From JANOBD01 sp031411495 (GTDB taxonomy: Bacteria; Planctomycetota; Phycisphaerae; Tepidisphaerales; Tepidisphaeraceae): DNA of 64,000 nucleotides. The stretch spans positions 1 to 64,000 of the forward strand of contig JANOBD010000101.1 in NCBI GenBank assembly GCA_031411495.1. Reading direction: 5' to 3'. The translations under genes were made by a program, and so were the position numbers. Below the pieces are notes generated by a model that was not told the DNA's origin, did not search any database, and saw only the letters and a program-made list of their open reading frames with translations. This document shows, piece after piece, positions 51,001-58,623 of the stretch (positions within the stretch are counted from its first letter, which is position 1; each line of letters opens with the position of its first letter).

Positions 51001-52467
51001 GAGTTGCAGCGGCTGGAGAAACAGATGCTTTCCTCCGGCATCGCCGGCCGCGGTTTCTACCTGCGTCCTATCGAAGGCGTCGTCCTCGCGGATGCATCCG
51101 GCAGCGTGCCTTCAACGCAGCCGATCGCGGCAAGCGACGATCTGCAGCGGCTTCGCCAACAGCGGGAAGACGTCAAGGCACGGCTTGAGCGACTCGCCGC
51201 GGCACGCTCTCCGGAGACGGCCGCGGCACGCGAGAGCTTCGACAAGGCGCTCGACGCGTTCTCCAAACAGGTCGAAGATGCCCGCTCCGCGCTCGGCGAT
51301 CGGCCCGAAGTGCTGGAGTACGTCCAATCCGCAACCCGCCTGCAGGCACAGATCCGCGAGATGACCGACACGCTCGTCCGCCGACAGGAGCAACAGGTCA
51401 CAAGGCTTGGCGAGTTCCAGGTTCGGTTGAAGGAACTGACCGAGTCGAACAAGGAACAGCGGGTCAACAACGATCCGCAGATGAAGCAGTGGATGGATCG
51501 CCTGGCGTTCCAGGAGCGACGCCTGAGCGTGGCGAAGGATTCCAACGCGGACGCAGAAGCGATCGGCGAGATCGAACGGGACATTTCGTTCCTCAAGTCG
51601 AGCATTGCCGCCCAGCAGGAAGTCCTGACGGATCCGAAAGAGCGGTCCATCGTCGTCGAACTCGAGAAGATGATCGACACAACCAAGCGCGACATGGCCG
51701 CCGACCGCCAGCGAAACGAAGTGCTGCTCGGCGAGGTGCAGGCCGCGTTCCAGAGCCGACAGCCTGTGCTCGAACAATTGCCGGTCGAACAGCGGCAGGC
51801 TACCGAAGCGCTGACCGACCGGCTGGCGCAGATCAATCTCGCCCGGCAGCGCTACACCGACTCGCTCGCTGCGGTCGCGGGCACGGATGAATCGCTGATC
51901 GCCGATGCCAAGGCCCAGCTCGCATCGCTCGACACACAGATCAACGCCGCGGAAGCCAAAGCGCAGCAGGAGGCGCTGGCCCAGTCGCAGGAGATGGAGA
52001 AGCGTTCCGAGATCGCCAGGCAGGTCGACGAGGCGCGTGCGAAAGTACTCGCCGCGCGTACCGCCCGCGACGAGGTGGAACGACAGTACTACGAGAAGCA
52101 GAAAGCTTACGACGCGTTGGCCGGCAAGGTCGTCGATTACAAAGCCGCCACCGTCGAGAATGACGAACTGGCAAAGAAGCTCAAAGAGCTCGAGGCGAAA
52201 CAAGGCGAGCTCGTCGCGCAAAAGCAGCAGGTGGTCGCCCAGCTCAATCTCGCGGTTGTTCCGGTCCAGCCGGGCAAGCCGGTGATCCTCAGCACCGAGG
52301 AGTACGACCCGCGACTTCGCCTCGGCGGGTTGGCCTGTCTGGTCATTCTTTCCCTCGGGTGCGCCTTCTCGTTCATGGAACATCGCAACCGGATCCCGGT
52401 TCCGCCGGAATCCGATGATTTCCCCGCCGATCACGGCCCCCTCTCGCAGACGCCGACGATCGCGTGA
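45082..52467 (+). CDS. Giant membrane protein with two FHA domains, long acidic region and Wzz-like coiled coil
   Basis: A 2461-residue protein, the largest in the window. Two FHA phosphopeptide-binding domains start it: ~25-105 (SDSVSSVHTLL, HTILNGKSI) and ~120-205 (EEGVSNAHAVI, RTGTLLNGVKV), each keeping the Ser-x-x-His and Asn-Gly landmarks. Then ~1550 residues are acidic and Pro/Ala/Glu/Val-rich, interrupted by an Arg/Glu/Ala coiled coil (~533-773) and two copies of a 25-residue motif at ~1319 and ~1389. A TM helix (~1767-1787, LILLGTFLAMAGTGAIAWYL), a ~600-residue coiled coil and a second TM (~2413-2431) finish it, a topology like chain-length determinants. Phospho-dependent assembly at the membrane is inferred. 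Confidence 0.85.
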   Translation: MAESTVKYPASLVPIGQFAGKPALPLTRPVIVVGSAKHSRILLKSDSVSSVHTLLINSNGRWFFRDLVSRTHTILNGKSIRESVLKNGDTITIGTFVFHFSAPEVAEPPTPVPPAALDITDAEIPVPIETKTVLIGKRHGCEVRLLEEGVSNAHAVIYEAGGRHYIRDLYSRTGTLLNGVKVHQEQLRFGDVVVIGETTIKYIPDRSAEVDGDLETGALAEARPAISILDESMESHDAPLVSVNDAEPDEDEAREVPIAPAAKAGEPSEPKQGQDDVVPAEAGPRPQTKPAEILANLPPGLSSLLYELPGSMPVGRKTPEARHPPIKIADDDLVVPLRRREPIAYAPPAQPPAEIEPSSIAPEVDELREPVEVQPELIEHDASATDREPEVALPSSAAPDTIASDDVRADVGSPAVANQPLEAVADAGLDAGQIEAEPAPVVSHTVSLDHGTAANAADEIDLADEVELAEEDEADSTSAREVTTPAVEVAPVGKTPAANVTDTFAKVSDTADVVDEPEADEPLPPLDAQVFADQVRRDFAEEDERLRLEHAAKAEALAREERERAQERERIEARSREEARAAEEERVRAQERAKAERARVEAQAKAEALAKAEALAKEERERSEALAREEARAKEEERARAEERARAEAQARAAALAREEERVREEERAKEEARLREEQLAAEERARAEAQARAEALAREEERVREEERAKEEARLREEQLAAEERARAEAQAKADELAKAEALAQARAEAAAAEAAAAQAAAKKSLAESAEFRQLADLQAKIAAALRDPSSIVTDPVLPIDAPLVSDPASAMNAAARRARLIAEMLDANEPIEEEAEREAKSIAFEVDESTIPPPVVIAPVDEAAPIDDVVPVDEAEPIETSATTVEEPPATEAFEIDEPRDLDDTLPADIARGEEAPSAPSADLLQAAHRQAYPREPDADANVESSASPMPSAVELSELPGVHTADTLGLTLPMSSSPQAELELPAAEALDVPFELDEIDTATSSDESPRPQDVFDKASIDIRAEPTAELTPVDASEGLSHVEPDAATEQPIEAALAEVDEIRDEAVIENEPVSVAPMLDPAEPLSASADDALADTAEPIAHSEPVSFASEAPTETASLEIEPVTTPADLVAQPDESVVEVDDSVGPIEADRPQAGELIALPGESIAERVPEAEVESAAELETVAELAPAVSETFAEAEQRIIAEAEEEEPLERQSRPLIAADEHLTEDELEELPAVDAFQSARQIAAPETVSPLAEAPPTLELHEAEVVPVEDVAPTARAEAPTPLEPELAAGTSPQAAHPTLVDPSAPTTVLNVNAPVLEDLQAEFDRGFSEALAMADGVAIPAVPPKPAPEAPPSGSPKVSYHVEELPAESGRPTAKPGVLDLKVPTLEELQSEFDDAFADALKMADGGSFARPAADAPKNVSQVAHTPEVPPTTAGPSTPSVPAKPPRPVREFKLDESLLDQAHNVSPLGGFQMGAAQTDFMNLGGIGWIGDETLDDFEIKDRGPAKPKRRSRQRRKVGDQPSTELPQTHAEAPALESRPAEPLAPPAEAIPSIEPSTFVESPANEAHAPLGESSTLGEAPLVTHSDLLDDEPSSFEASQSEIDESDLADAVDELKAQSDAAAGLIESATSSPVTDEAKKSRPIGESEPSVPTILPPRPSRPRKGEGLVEQALGSGSSSPFAAQELPLVDAFSQATTPALDEVLARLNPMGGGVKDHPPISQDRPIGDGKTVKVPASPFASQIPIAQPSGSVRRVRQRVSKLPLILLGTFLAMAGTGAIAWYLPVPRVVRGEVSFVNLDRVTDLVRTDKQRAIIDKLEDLRTAARKRLEDTDGGGFLDNPESYREIIHKARFDQQSKQLLVIEVPSNGNQAPADQRRLEALLNEFVKANSDLLDSQNKFKDQVRSIDSSREQVETQLVAIKKRQGELTAIYESGQVFDDQLKKAKRELATLDDSRKNATREVDRLEAELQRLEKQMLSSGIAGRGFYLRPIEGVVLADASGSVPSTQPIAASDDLQRLRQQREDVKARLERLAAARSPETAAARESFDKALDAFSKQVEDARSALGDRPEVLEYVQSATRLQAQIREMTDTLVRRQEQQVTRLGEFQVRLKELTESNKEQRVNNDPQMKQWMDRLAFQERRLSVAKDSNADAEAIGEIERDISFLKSSIAAQQEVLTDPKERSIVVELEKMIDTTKRDMAADRQRNEVLLGEVQAAFQSRQPVLEQLPVEQRQATEALTDRLAQINLARQRYTDSLAAVAGTDESLIADAKAQLASLDTQINAAEAKAQQEALAQSQEMEKRSEIARQVDEARAKVLAARTARDEVERQYYEKQKAYDALAGKVVDYKAATVENDELAKKLKELEAKQGELVAQKQQVVAQLNLAVVPVQPGKPVILSTEEYDPRLRLGGLACLVILSLGCAFSFMEHRNRIPVPPESDDFPADHGPLSQTPTIA
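47032..47277 (+). repeat. 123-bp tandem duplication inside the FHA gene
   Basis: Two almost identical 123-bp units (47032-47154 and 47155-47277) each encode a 41-residue Arg/Glu/Ala helix (ALAREEERVREEERAKEEAR...). The reading frame is kept. It is a recent duplication lengthening the coiled coil. Confidence 0.85.
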
Positions 52468-52970
52468 TGTTCAAGCGTTGGTTTCGCCGGCTCACACTGC
52501 GGCAAGTCCGACGCGGCTTCAACTCACAGCCCATCCGCGGTAGATTCCCCAGCATGACCAGCAGCCAGTTGCAGTCCAGCCGCGGCACGATCGTCCGCGC
52601 CGAACCGGGACGCGTCGTCTTTCAGCCGCTCGACACCAGCTACCAGCTCACCCTCGAAGCAAGCGACGATTTCGCCATGCAACTCGGCCGGAATGTTCGC
52701 GGCCGCGTGCGCGTGAAAGCGCGGAAGATCTACGGCGTTCCCAGCGGCGGTAACTTCATCCAGCCCATCCTCGGCACGCCGCGCATCATCCAAGGCCGCG
52801 TCATCGACCTCGACGACAAGACGATCACGGTGAAAGCCGCCGCGATCTTCGTCGTTGAACTGCCGACCGGCCTGGACACGATCGATCTGCATCACGGCGC
52901 GATCGGCGTGAACGCGCTGGTGAATGTGGTCGCGCTGCCGGGGGCGGCGTTTGAGATCGTTCCGTCGTGA
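52467..52970 (+). CDS. Conserved hypothetical small protein coupled to the FHA gene
   Basis: About 167 residues. Its ATG at 52467 overlaps the FHA stop as TGATG, suggesting translational coupling; ATG 52554 (MTSSQLQSSRG) is an alternative start that removes a basic leader (WFRRLTLRQVRRG). The body (GTIVRAEPGRVVFQPLDTSY, GRVIDLDDKTITVKAAAIFV) is beta-rich and resembles small SH3- or OB-like barrels. I recognise no family. The overlap implies a role linked to the FHA protein. Confidence 0.65.
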   Translation: MFKRWFRRLTLRQVRRGFNSQPIRGRFPSMTSSQLQSSRGTIVRAEPGRVVFQPLDTSYQLTLEASDDFAMQLGRNVRGRVRVKARKIYGVPSGGNFIQPILGTPRIIQGRVIDLDDKTITVKAAAIFVVELPTGLDTIDLHHGAIGVNALVNVVALPGAAFEIVPS

Positions 52971-53003
52971 TCACGAATGCAGATCACATCTTTTGTACGG
53001 GCC

Positions 53004-53978
53004 TCACGTGCTGATGATGATCTGCTGCGGGCTGTCGTCGTGCTGATGGAGCTCGTTGGTCGTGAATCCGGCCGACCGCAAAATCTGCTGAAATTCTGCG
53101 AAGGTGTACGCATCACCGCTGGCGGTGGTGGCCAGCATCACCAGTGGAAACGTCGCGGACATCGGCGGCGAAACTCGATCTTCATTCGGAACAAACTCAA
53201 GCGTTACGAGTCGTCCACCGGGACGAAGTGCGGTCCGCAGTCGCTTGAGGAGCACGATGCATTGCTCGGCACTGAAGTGGTGGAGCAGGTTGGTGAGCAG
53301 AATGAGGTCGTATGGCCCCTGTAGTTCGACGGTGAACGCGTCGCCTGCAATGGTGGCGTATCGGTCCTGCACGCCGAGTTGAGCGGCGTTTCGCTTCGCC
53401 ACATCGAGCACCTTTGGCCAATCCAGCGCGGTGATCCGCGCGCCCGGATTTTCCTGGGCCAGGACGATCCCGAACAGCCCGTGTCCGGCCGCGACATCCA
53501 GTACGTCGCCGGAAACCGGACTCACCAGCTTGGCGATCGCCTGCGCGGAGGGGTACATCATCGCCCCCATCTCCTGAGCGAAGGGGATCCATCCTTCATA
53601 TTCCGCCTCGACCGAGCCGACACTTTCGCACCCGCCGTTTCGCACCGCGTGCGTCAGCCGATCAAAGAACGGCTTGATCGGACCGTTGAGAAATCCCATG
53701 ACGCCGCCCATGTAGGCGGGGGATTTGCGATCGAGAAAACTGGCGGCTTCCGGACTCAACTGATATTCGCCTCTCGCTTTGCGCAGTAAACCGTGGACGG
53801 TCCAGTAATCGCACAACACTCGAACGCCCTTAGGCGAAGCTGAACAGGTCTGGGCAATTGCCGCGACCGTAGTCGATCCAGCGCCGATCGCGGAGAACAA
53901 GCCAATATCGACAGCTGCCTGCATGGCGGCGGTCTTCTGGTAGGCGGTAAAACAATCAAAGACGGCGGACGGATTCAA
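53004..53978 (-). CDS. SAM-dependent methyltransferase (COMT-like)
   Basis: A ~324-residue class I methyltransferase of the O-methyltransferase-2 type. An N-terminal winged-helix/dimerisation part (YQKTAAMQAAVDIGLFSAIG) precedes the Rossmann domain with glycine-rich DVLDVAAGHGLFGIVLAQ, acidic ALDWPKVLDVA and LLTNLLHHFS. The substrate is unknown. I start at TTG 53978 because AAAGGAG lies five bases upstream; the longer ATG frame (54041) overlaps the divergent promoter region. It is divergent from the isomerase-like gene. Confidence 0.82.
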   Translation of the reverse strand: MNPSAVFDCFTAYQKTAAMQAAVDIGLFSAIGAGSTTVAAIAQTCSASPKGVRVLCDYWTVHGLLRKARGEYQLSPEAASFLDRKSPAYMGGVMGFLNGPIKPFFDRLTHAVRNGGCESVGSVEAEYEGWIPFAQEMGAMMYPSAQAIAKLVSPVSGDVLDVAAGHGLFGIVLAQENPGARITALDWPKVLDVAKRNAAQLGVQDRYATIAGDAFTVELQGPYDLILLTNLLHHFSAEQCIVLLKRLRTALRPGGRLVTLEFVPNEDRVSPPMSATFPLVMLATTASGDAYTFAEFQQILRSAGFTTNELHQHDDSPQQIIIST

Positions 53979-54064
53979 ATGAACTCCTTTGCGGGCATGA
54001 TAGCGATGTCTCGGTCCTGAGAAGACATAATCGCACGCCATCGCCAGCAGGAGAACTCGAGCTT

Positions 54065-55516
54065 ATGAAATCATCCGCACCCGTCCGCATCGGCCTCTTC
54101 GGCATCGGCCTCGACGCATACTGGCCGCAGTTTCCCGGGCTTGAAGATCGTCTCAAGGGTTATCTTTCGATCGTTGAAAAGCAGCTCGCGCGGCCGGGCG
54201 TGGAGATTGTCAATCTCGGCCTGATCGACACGCCGGAAAAGGCGATGACCGCCGGCCATGAGTTTCGCCGGCATGATGTCGATCTCATCATTCTTCACGT
54301 GACGACCTACGCGCTCTCGTCGACCGTTCTTCCCGTTGTCAGGCGCGCGAAGGTGCCGGTGATCATCCTGAATCTCGCGCCCGCGGCCTCGATCGACTAT
54401 AAGGCGTTCAATGCGATGGGGGATCGCACCAAAATGACCGGCGAATGGCTCGCATACTGCGCCGCCTGCCCGGTGCCGGAGATCGCCAATGTCTTTAACC
54501 GCTGCCGAATCCCGTTCCATCAGGTGACAGGGATGCTCGAGAACGATCCGGTCGCGTGGGACGAGATCGGCGAATGGATCGATGCCGCCCGCGTGAAGTG
54601 CGTGATGGAACACAACCGCCTGGGCGTGATGGGTCACTACTACGGCGGCATGCTCGACATTTACTCCGATCTCACCCAGCAGTGCGCCTACTTCGGCGGC
54701 CACATCGAGATCGTCGAAGTGGATGAACTCGCGGACCTGCGGACGCGTGTGAGCGATGCGGAAATCGACGCGTGCGTGAAACATTTCCGAGAGGTGTTTG
54801 ACGTCCAGGCCGATTGTTCGATCGACGAACTCAAGCGCGCCGCGCGAACCAGCGTCGCGCTGGATCGGCTCGTGGCGAATCACGATCTCGGTTCGATGGC
54901 GTACTACTACATGGGCGTGTCCAAGGCGTCTTCAACCGGGACATCTGGCAACGAAGACGCCATCAGCTCGATCATCCTCGGCAATTCGCTCCTCACGGCG
55001 CGCGGGATTCCCGTGGCCGGAGAATTGGAAATCAAGAACGCGCAGGCGATGAAGATCCTGGACAGCTTCGGCGTCGGCGGGTCGTTCACCGAGTACTACG
55101 CGGTGGATTTCGCCGATGACGTCGTGCTCATGGGCCACGACGGGCCGGGGCACATCAAGATCGCGCAAGGCAAAACCAAGGTGAGGCCGCTAAGCGTGTA
55201 TCACGGGAAGGTCGGTCGCGGGCTCAGTGTCGAGATGTCGGTCAAGCATGGCCCGGTGACGCTGTTGAGCGTCGTGCAGACCGTCGATGGAAAGTTGGAA
55301 TTGCTCGTGGCCGAGGCGACGAGCGAACCCGGGCCGATCCTGGAGATCGGCAACACCAACAGCCGGTATCGCTTCGCGATCGGCGCCCGGCGCTTCGTGA
55401 ACGAATGGAACAGGCACGGTCCGGCACATCACTGCGCCGTGGGGATCGGCCATATCGCCAGCCGGATCGACAAGCTCGGGAAACTTCTCGAAATGGAAGT
55501 GGTAAAGGTCTGCTGA
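54065..55516 (+). CDS. L-arabinose/L-fucose isomerase-like protein
   Basis: A 483-residue protein of the arabinose/fucose isomerase fold, interconverting aldoses and ketoses with a divalent metal. Family-like parts include IGLFGIGLDAYWPQFPG, DVDLIILHVTTYALSSTVLP, VMGHYYGGMLDIYSDLTQQC, EDAISSIILGNSLLTARGIP, VLMGHDGPGHIKIAQG and the final GIGHIASRIDKLGKLL. Glu and His residues at these places fit the metal site, but the sugar specificity cannot be read. No sugar kinase or transporter is adjacent, so the pathway is unknown. An AGGAG run precedes the ATG. Confidence 0.75.
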   Translation: MKSSAPVRIGLFGIGLDAYWPQFPGLEDRLKGYLSIVEKQLARPGVEIVNLGLIDTPEKAMTAGHEFRRHDVDLIILHVTTYALSSTVLPVVRRAKVPVIILNLAPAASIDYKAFNAMGDRTKMTGEWLAYCAACPVPEIANVFNRCRIPFHQVTGMLENDPVAWDEIGEWIDAARVKCVMEHNRLGVMGHYYGGMLDIYSDLTQQCAYFGGHIEIVEVDELADLRTRVSDAEIDACVKHFREVFDVQADCSIDELKRAARTSVALDRLVANHDLGSMAYYYMGVSKASSTGTSGNEDAISSIILGNSLLTARGIPVAGELEIKNAQAMKILDSFGVGGSFTEYYAVDFADDVVLMGHDGPGHIKIAQGKTKVRPLSVYHGKVGRGLSVEMSVKHGPVTLLSVVQTVDGKLELLVAEATSEPGPILEIGNTNSRYRFAIGARRFVNEWNRHGPAHHCAVGIGHIASRIDKLGKLLEMEVVKVC

Positions 55517-55531
55517 CCGATGAACGCGGGC

Positions 55532-56440
55532 TCAGTTTCCATCGCTCGGATGCGTGGTTGGTAGGGTCGGCATTCGCCGCGCCAGCTCGCCGACCCACGC
55601 TGCCGCCTGCGTCAGGCCGTGATCGAGCATCCCGCGCACATGCCCACCCGTTTTCGGTTCCACCAACGACGGCTGGTTGCCGGCCGCCGTCATCGCGCTC
55701 ACCAGGTCATGTGTCTGCTCGATCGGCACCATCGCGTCGTCCGTCGCATGGAAGATCATCGTCGGGCATTTGATCTGCGGCGCGATCGCTTTCGGCTGTG
55801 CCGCGGTGATGAACTTTTTGAATCCGGGCGTCATCTGGTCGAGCGCATCCACCATCACGTCGCCGACCTGCGTGACGACATCGCTGATCGGCGCGAACGC
55901 GACGACGGCGCGGATGCTCGGCTCGCGCGCCGCCAGTAAGAGGGCGACATTCGCCGCAGACCCGTGGCCGGCCGCGATCACGCGGCGACGATCGATCCGC
56001 TCTTCGAACGCCGCTGCGGCGCGCAGCGCGACCTTCGCGTTCTCCACACCGCCGTCGGCCTTCATGAAAAGCGACATCGCTTTCGCGTACTGGTCCGGCG
56101 GCGCATCGGGCCCGAAGGCGCCGTCGGTGTCGTAGGCGATCACCATGCATCCTTCGAGCACGTAGGGCACATGCTCCGCGACATCGTCTTCGCTTAGCTT
56201 GCCGCCGGTGATTCCGGTTGAGCCCGAAGAGGTGATCAGCACGCATGCCCGAAGCGACTTGGTTTTCCAGGATGTGGACCGATAAACCCACACATTCATC
56301 GGCGGCGCATCGTCGCGGGTGCGGGCTTCGAGCTTTGCGCGCTCGACGCCGGGCACAACAGGCTCATAATCCGCTCCGGCGAGCGCTCGGGCGCAGGCTA
56401 GAATCGAAAGAAGAACCAGGCATCGGACGATACGATTCAT
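55532..56440 (-). CDS. Exported alpha/beta hydrolase-like protein
   Basis: A ~302-residue protein with a signal-peptide-like N-terminus (RCLVLLSILACARALAGA). The fold is that of dienelactone-hydrolase-type enzymes: VIAAGHGSAANVALLLA at the nucleophile elbow, IFHATDDAMVPIEQ with the acid, and GGHVRGMLDHG with the His. The elbow is GHGSA rather than the usual G-x-S-x-G, so the nucleophile and activity are uncertain. The start at 56440 (MNRIVRC) is preferred over 56485. It is divergent from the cytochrome c gene. Confidence 0.7.
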   Translation of the reverse strand: MNRIVRCLVLLSILACARALAGADYEPVVPGVERAKLEARTRDDAPPMNVWVYRSTSWKTKSLRACVLITSSGSTGITGGKLSEDDVAEHVPYVLEGCMVIAYDTDGAFGPDAPPDQYAKAMSLFMKADGGVENAKVALRAAAAFEERIDRRRVIAAGHGSAANVALLLAAREPSIRAVVAFAPISDVVTQVGDVMVDALDQMTPGFKKFITAAQPKAIAPQIKCPTMIFHATDDAMVPIEQTHDLVSAMTAAGNQPSLVEPKTGGHVRGMLDHGLTQAAAWVGELARRMPTLPTTHPSDGN

Positions 56441-56483
56441 AGACGCGGGCAGTATACGCAAAGACTTCGGAACTGAGGACGAC

Positions 56484-56933
56484 ATGTCGGAAATGAGTCA
56501 GGAACAAACTCCCAACAAGTGGATGGCGCTGCTCGTGCTCGCGGTGGCGGTGGTGCTGCTGGTCGGCGGCGTCGGGTTGTCGCTCAAAATGAGCTCGAGC
56601 GGGTCCCCGGGCTCGGAGAAGTCTTCGATGACGCTGGGCGACCCGGTCAGGGGCCGGCAGGTCGTGCTCAAACTCGGCTGCGTCCAGTGCCACACCGACG
56701 ACGGCACCCGCGCCCAGGGCCCGTCCTTCAGAGGACTGTTCGGCAGCACGGTGACCTATATCGACGGCAGCACCGGCGTGGTCGACGATGCGGACGTTCG
56801 CTACGCGATGCGCGAGCCCGCCGGCAAGGTGATCGACGGCTTCGACCCGCAGATGCCAAAGTTCGAAGATCGCATGACCGAAGACGACAAGCTGAACCTG
56901 GTCGCGTACCTGAAGTCGATCGGGGCGAAGTGA
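56484..56933 (+). CDS. Membrane-anchored monohaem cytochrome c
   Basis: A 149-residue protein. One N-terminal TM anchor (MALLVLAVAVVLLVGGVGL) is followed by a cytochrome c domain with haem motif CVQCH (~66-70) and a distal Met candidate in FDPQMPKFEDRM. The end, EDDKLNLVAYLKSIGAK, is the usual class I C-terminal helix. It carries electrons on the outer face of the cytoplasmic membrane; its partner is not in the window. GAGGACGAC directly precedes the ATG. Confidence 0.88.
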   Translation: MSEMSQEQTPNKWMALLVLAVAVVLLVGGVGLSLKMSSSGSPGSEKSSMTLGDPVRGRQVVLKLGCVQCHTDDGTRAQGPSFRGLFGSTVTYIDGSTGVVDDADVRYAMREPAGKVIDGFDPQMPKFEDRMTEDDKLNLVAYLKSIGAK

Positions 56934-56987
56934 AGCAAATGCAGCGTGGGATGGATTGCGCGCTGTATGCAGGCCCTGGGTTTGATC

Positions 56988-57002
56988 TCCGCCATCGGCG
57001 GA
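56988..57002. terminator. Small hairpin between convergent genes
   Basis: TCCGCC-ATC-GGCGGA (6 bp) between the cytochrome c and DUF429 3' ends. There is no T-tract. Confidence 0.35.
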
Positions 57003-57055
57003 CCTTCAGTTGCACGCCTTGTCTGTGCGAGCTGAACCACTCGCATGATCGCCCT

Positions 57056-57889
57056 TTAGCAGAAGACGTACCCTTCGCGCGTGTAGCGCGGATGGGCAAG
57101 CATCGATTCGTGATCCAGCGCCTTCCACGCATCCCACACGCCCACGGCCGCGATGACGGCGTCGAGCGCATCGCCGCCCGGGTTATTCAGCATCGTCTTG
57201 ATCGACGGCTCGTCGAGTTCGATCTTGCCGCTCAGGCCGGCGAGGATCGCGCGTCGCACCTTGATGTATTTCGCCTCCACCTTGCCGGGTTTGGTCTGCT
57301 TATACCGATTGAACGGAAGCGCGAGTCGTCGAAGCGTCGAGCCGGGGCATGCTTCGACCACGATGCGCTTGGCCGAGCCGAGTTGATCGATCTGGAACGG
57401 CAGCACGCAGGTCTGCGGATCGCGCAGCAGCGGCGTGAGCACATCGCGCATGCCGTGGAACGTCTGGTAGATGATCCGGTAGTGATAGCAGTCGAAGGGC
57501 GTGCGGGTTTCAACATCGGTATCGCGGCGGGTGTGAAGTTTCTTCACGGCTTCCATGGCGCGGTCGCAGCAGTGCCGGCCGAACGCGTTGGCGGTGTCGG
57601 TCCAGCGATCGAGCATCGCGAGTTGCTCGCGCCAGTCGCCCAGGCCTAGTTCGATCGGAAGCCCGAACGGGAAATCGATTCCCCAGAGCGTGCGATCTGA
57701 CGATTCGATCTCGTGAATGAGGTGAGCGAGCGCCGCCGCGCGGGAGGCATTCGAGCACAGATCTTCCAGTCGCTGCAGCGCGACCAGTCGAAGCGAGGAA
57801 CGCACGACTTTGCAGCGCGCCAGCCAGATGTTTCGGCCGGCCAGTGCGGCGCCGGAAAAGTCGACGCCGACGACGTTCGAGATTGTCAT
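57056..57889 (-). CDS. DUF429 protein (predicted RNase H-like nuclease)
   Basis: A ~277-residue protein of the DUF429 family, predicted to have an RNase H-like fold. It begins NVVGVDFSGAALAGRNIWLA, with the Asp of VDFSG in the expected acidic position, followed later by LWGIDFPFGLP and GGDALDAVIAAVGVWDAW near the end. No experimental role is known to me. The start at 57889 (MTISNVVGVD) is taken because the domain begins there; ATGs at 57922 and 58045 would extend it. Confidence 0.72.
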   Translation of the reverse strand: MTISNVVGVDFSGAALAGRNIWLARCKVVRSSLRLVALQRLEDLCSNASRAAALAHLIHEIESSDRTLWGIDFPFGLPIELGLGDWREQLAMLDRWTDTANAFGRHCCDRAMEAVKKLHTRRDTDVETRTPFDCYHYRIIYQTFHGMRDVLTPLLRDPQTCVLPFQIDQLGSAKRIVVEACPGSTLRRLALPFNRYKQTKPGKVEAKYIKVRRAILAGLSGKIELDEPSIKTMLNNPGGDALDAVIAAVGVWDAWKALDHESMLAHPRYTREGYVFC

Positions 57890-57979
57890 CCGGGGCTTCG
57901 CGATGGAGAAAGTGTATCGCATGTCGGACCCGAAGGAATCCTGACGCGGCGTGTGTCCGTTCGCGTCGATCATCGCTAC

Positions 57980-58006
57980 CCGCCGTGCCGCTGTGCGGTA
58001 CGGCGG
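57980..58006 (-). terminator. Strong hairpin downstream of the GNAT gene
   Basis: CCGCCGTGCCGC and GCGGTACGGCGG pair over 12 positions (one G-T) with a 3-base loop, between the GNAT and DUF429 genes, both on the minus strand. No T-run follows. Confidence 0.45.
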
Positions 58007-58072
58007 CGAACAGGGTGCGTATCCGAACCGAATGCATTTCGGCATGTGAACGATGAGCCGCGGCGCAAGCGG

Positions 58073-58522
58073 TTATTCGTCCAGATGCCGCGTCATCCGG
58101 TGGTGCGGCCCCGCGGTGGGGATTTCGAACTCCGGGCTCGCCAGGCGCCACCCGTTTCGTTCGTAGAAGCCGACCGCATGCTTCCGGGCGTTGCACCAGA
58201 GGAGGGTGGAATGCGAATCGCAGCGCACGAGTCGTTCGATCTCGATCAGCAGGAGGCGTCCGATGCCGCGGCGCTGCAATTGATCGTCCACCGCCATCCC
58301 GCGCAGTTGCCACGCCGGATGATTGTTCCAGGGCCGATGGAGGATGGTGACGCATCCGATAACCACGCCCCAGTCGTCAATCGCCGCGACGTGAATGGTG
58401 CCGACCTCGGTATCGCCTTCAAAGATCGCGGCATCGCGCGGCATCCCGGCGCGGAGGATGCGGTGACGCAAATCAATGATTGCGTCCGGATCGACGATGC
58501 GCAGTTGAAACTCCTGACTCAT
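58073..58522 (-). CDS. GNAT family N-acetyltransferase
   Basis: A 149-residue single-domain acetyltransferase. The acetyl-CoA binding motif A is WQLRGMAVDDQLQRRGIGRL, with the Q/R-x-x-G-x-G loop as QRRGIG, and motif B is WCNARKHAVGFYERNGW. Members of this ElaA/general GNAT branch acetylate small molecules or protein ends; the substrate is unknown. The start at 58522 (MSQEFQLRIV) is a typical N-terminus. Confidence 0.85.
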   Translation of the reverse strand: MSQEFQLRIVDPDAIIDLRHRILRAGMPRDAAIFEGDTEVGTIHVAAIDDWGVVIGCVTILHRPWNNHPAWQLRGMAVDDQLQRRGIGRLLLIEIERLVRCDSHSTLLWCNARKHAVGFYERNGWRLASPEFEIPTAGPHHRMTRHLDE

Positions 58523-58623
58523 CGTCTGGTGAGTGTTGAGTAAATCGGCGGACTTGTCACGCGGAATTGACTCAAAGTCCGAACGGCGCGCGAATCGATA
58601 CGACACGTGTCGTTTTGTTGGAA

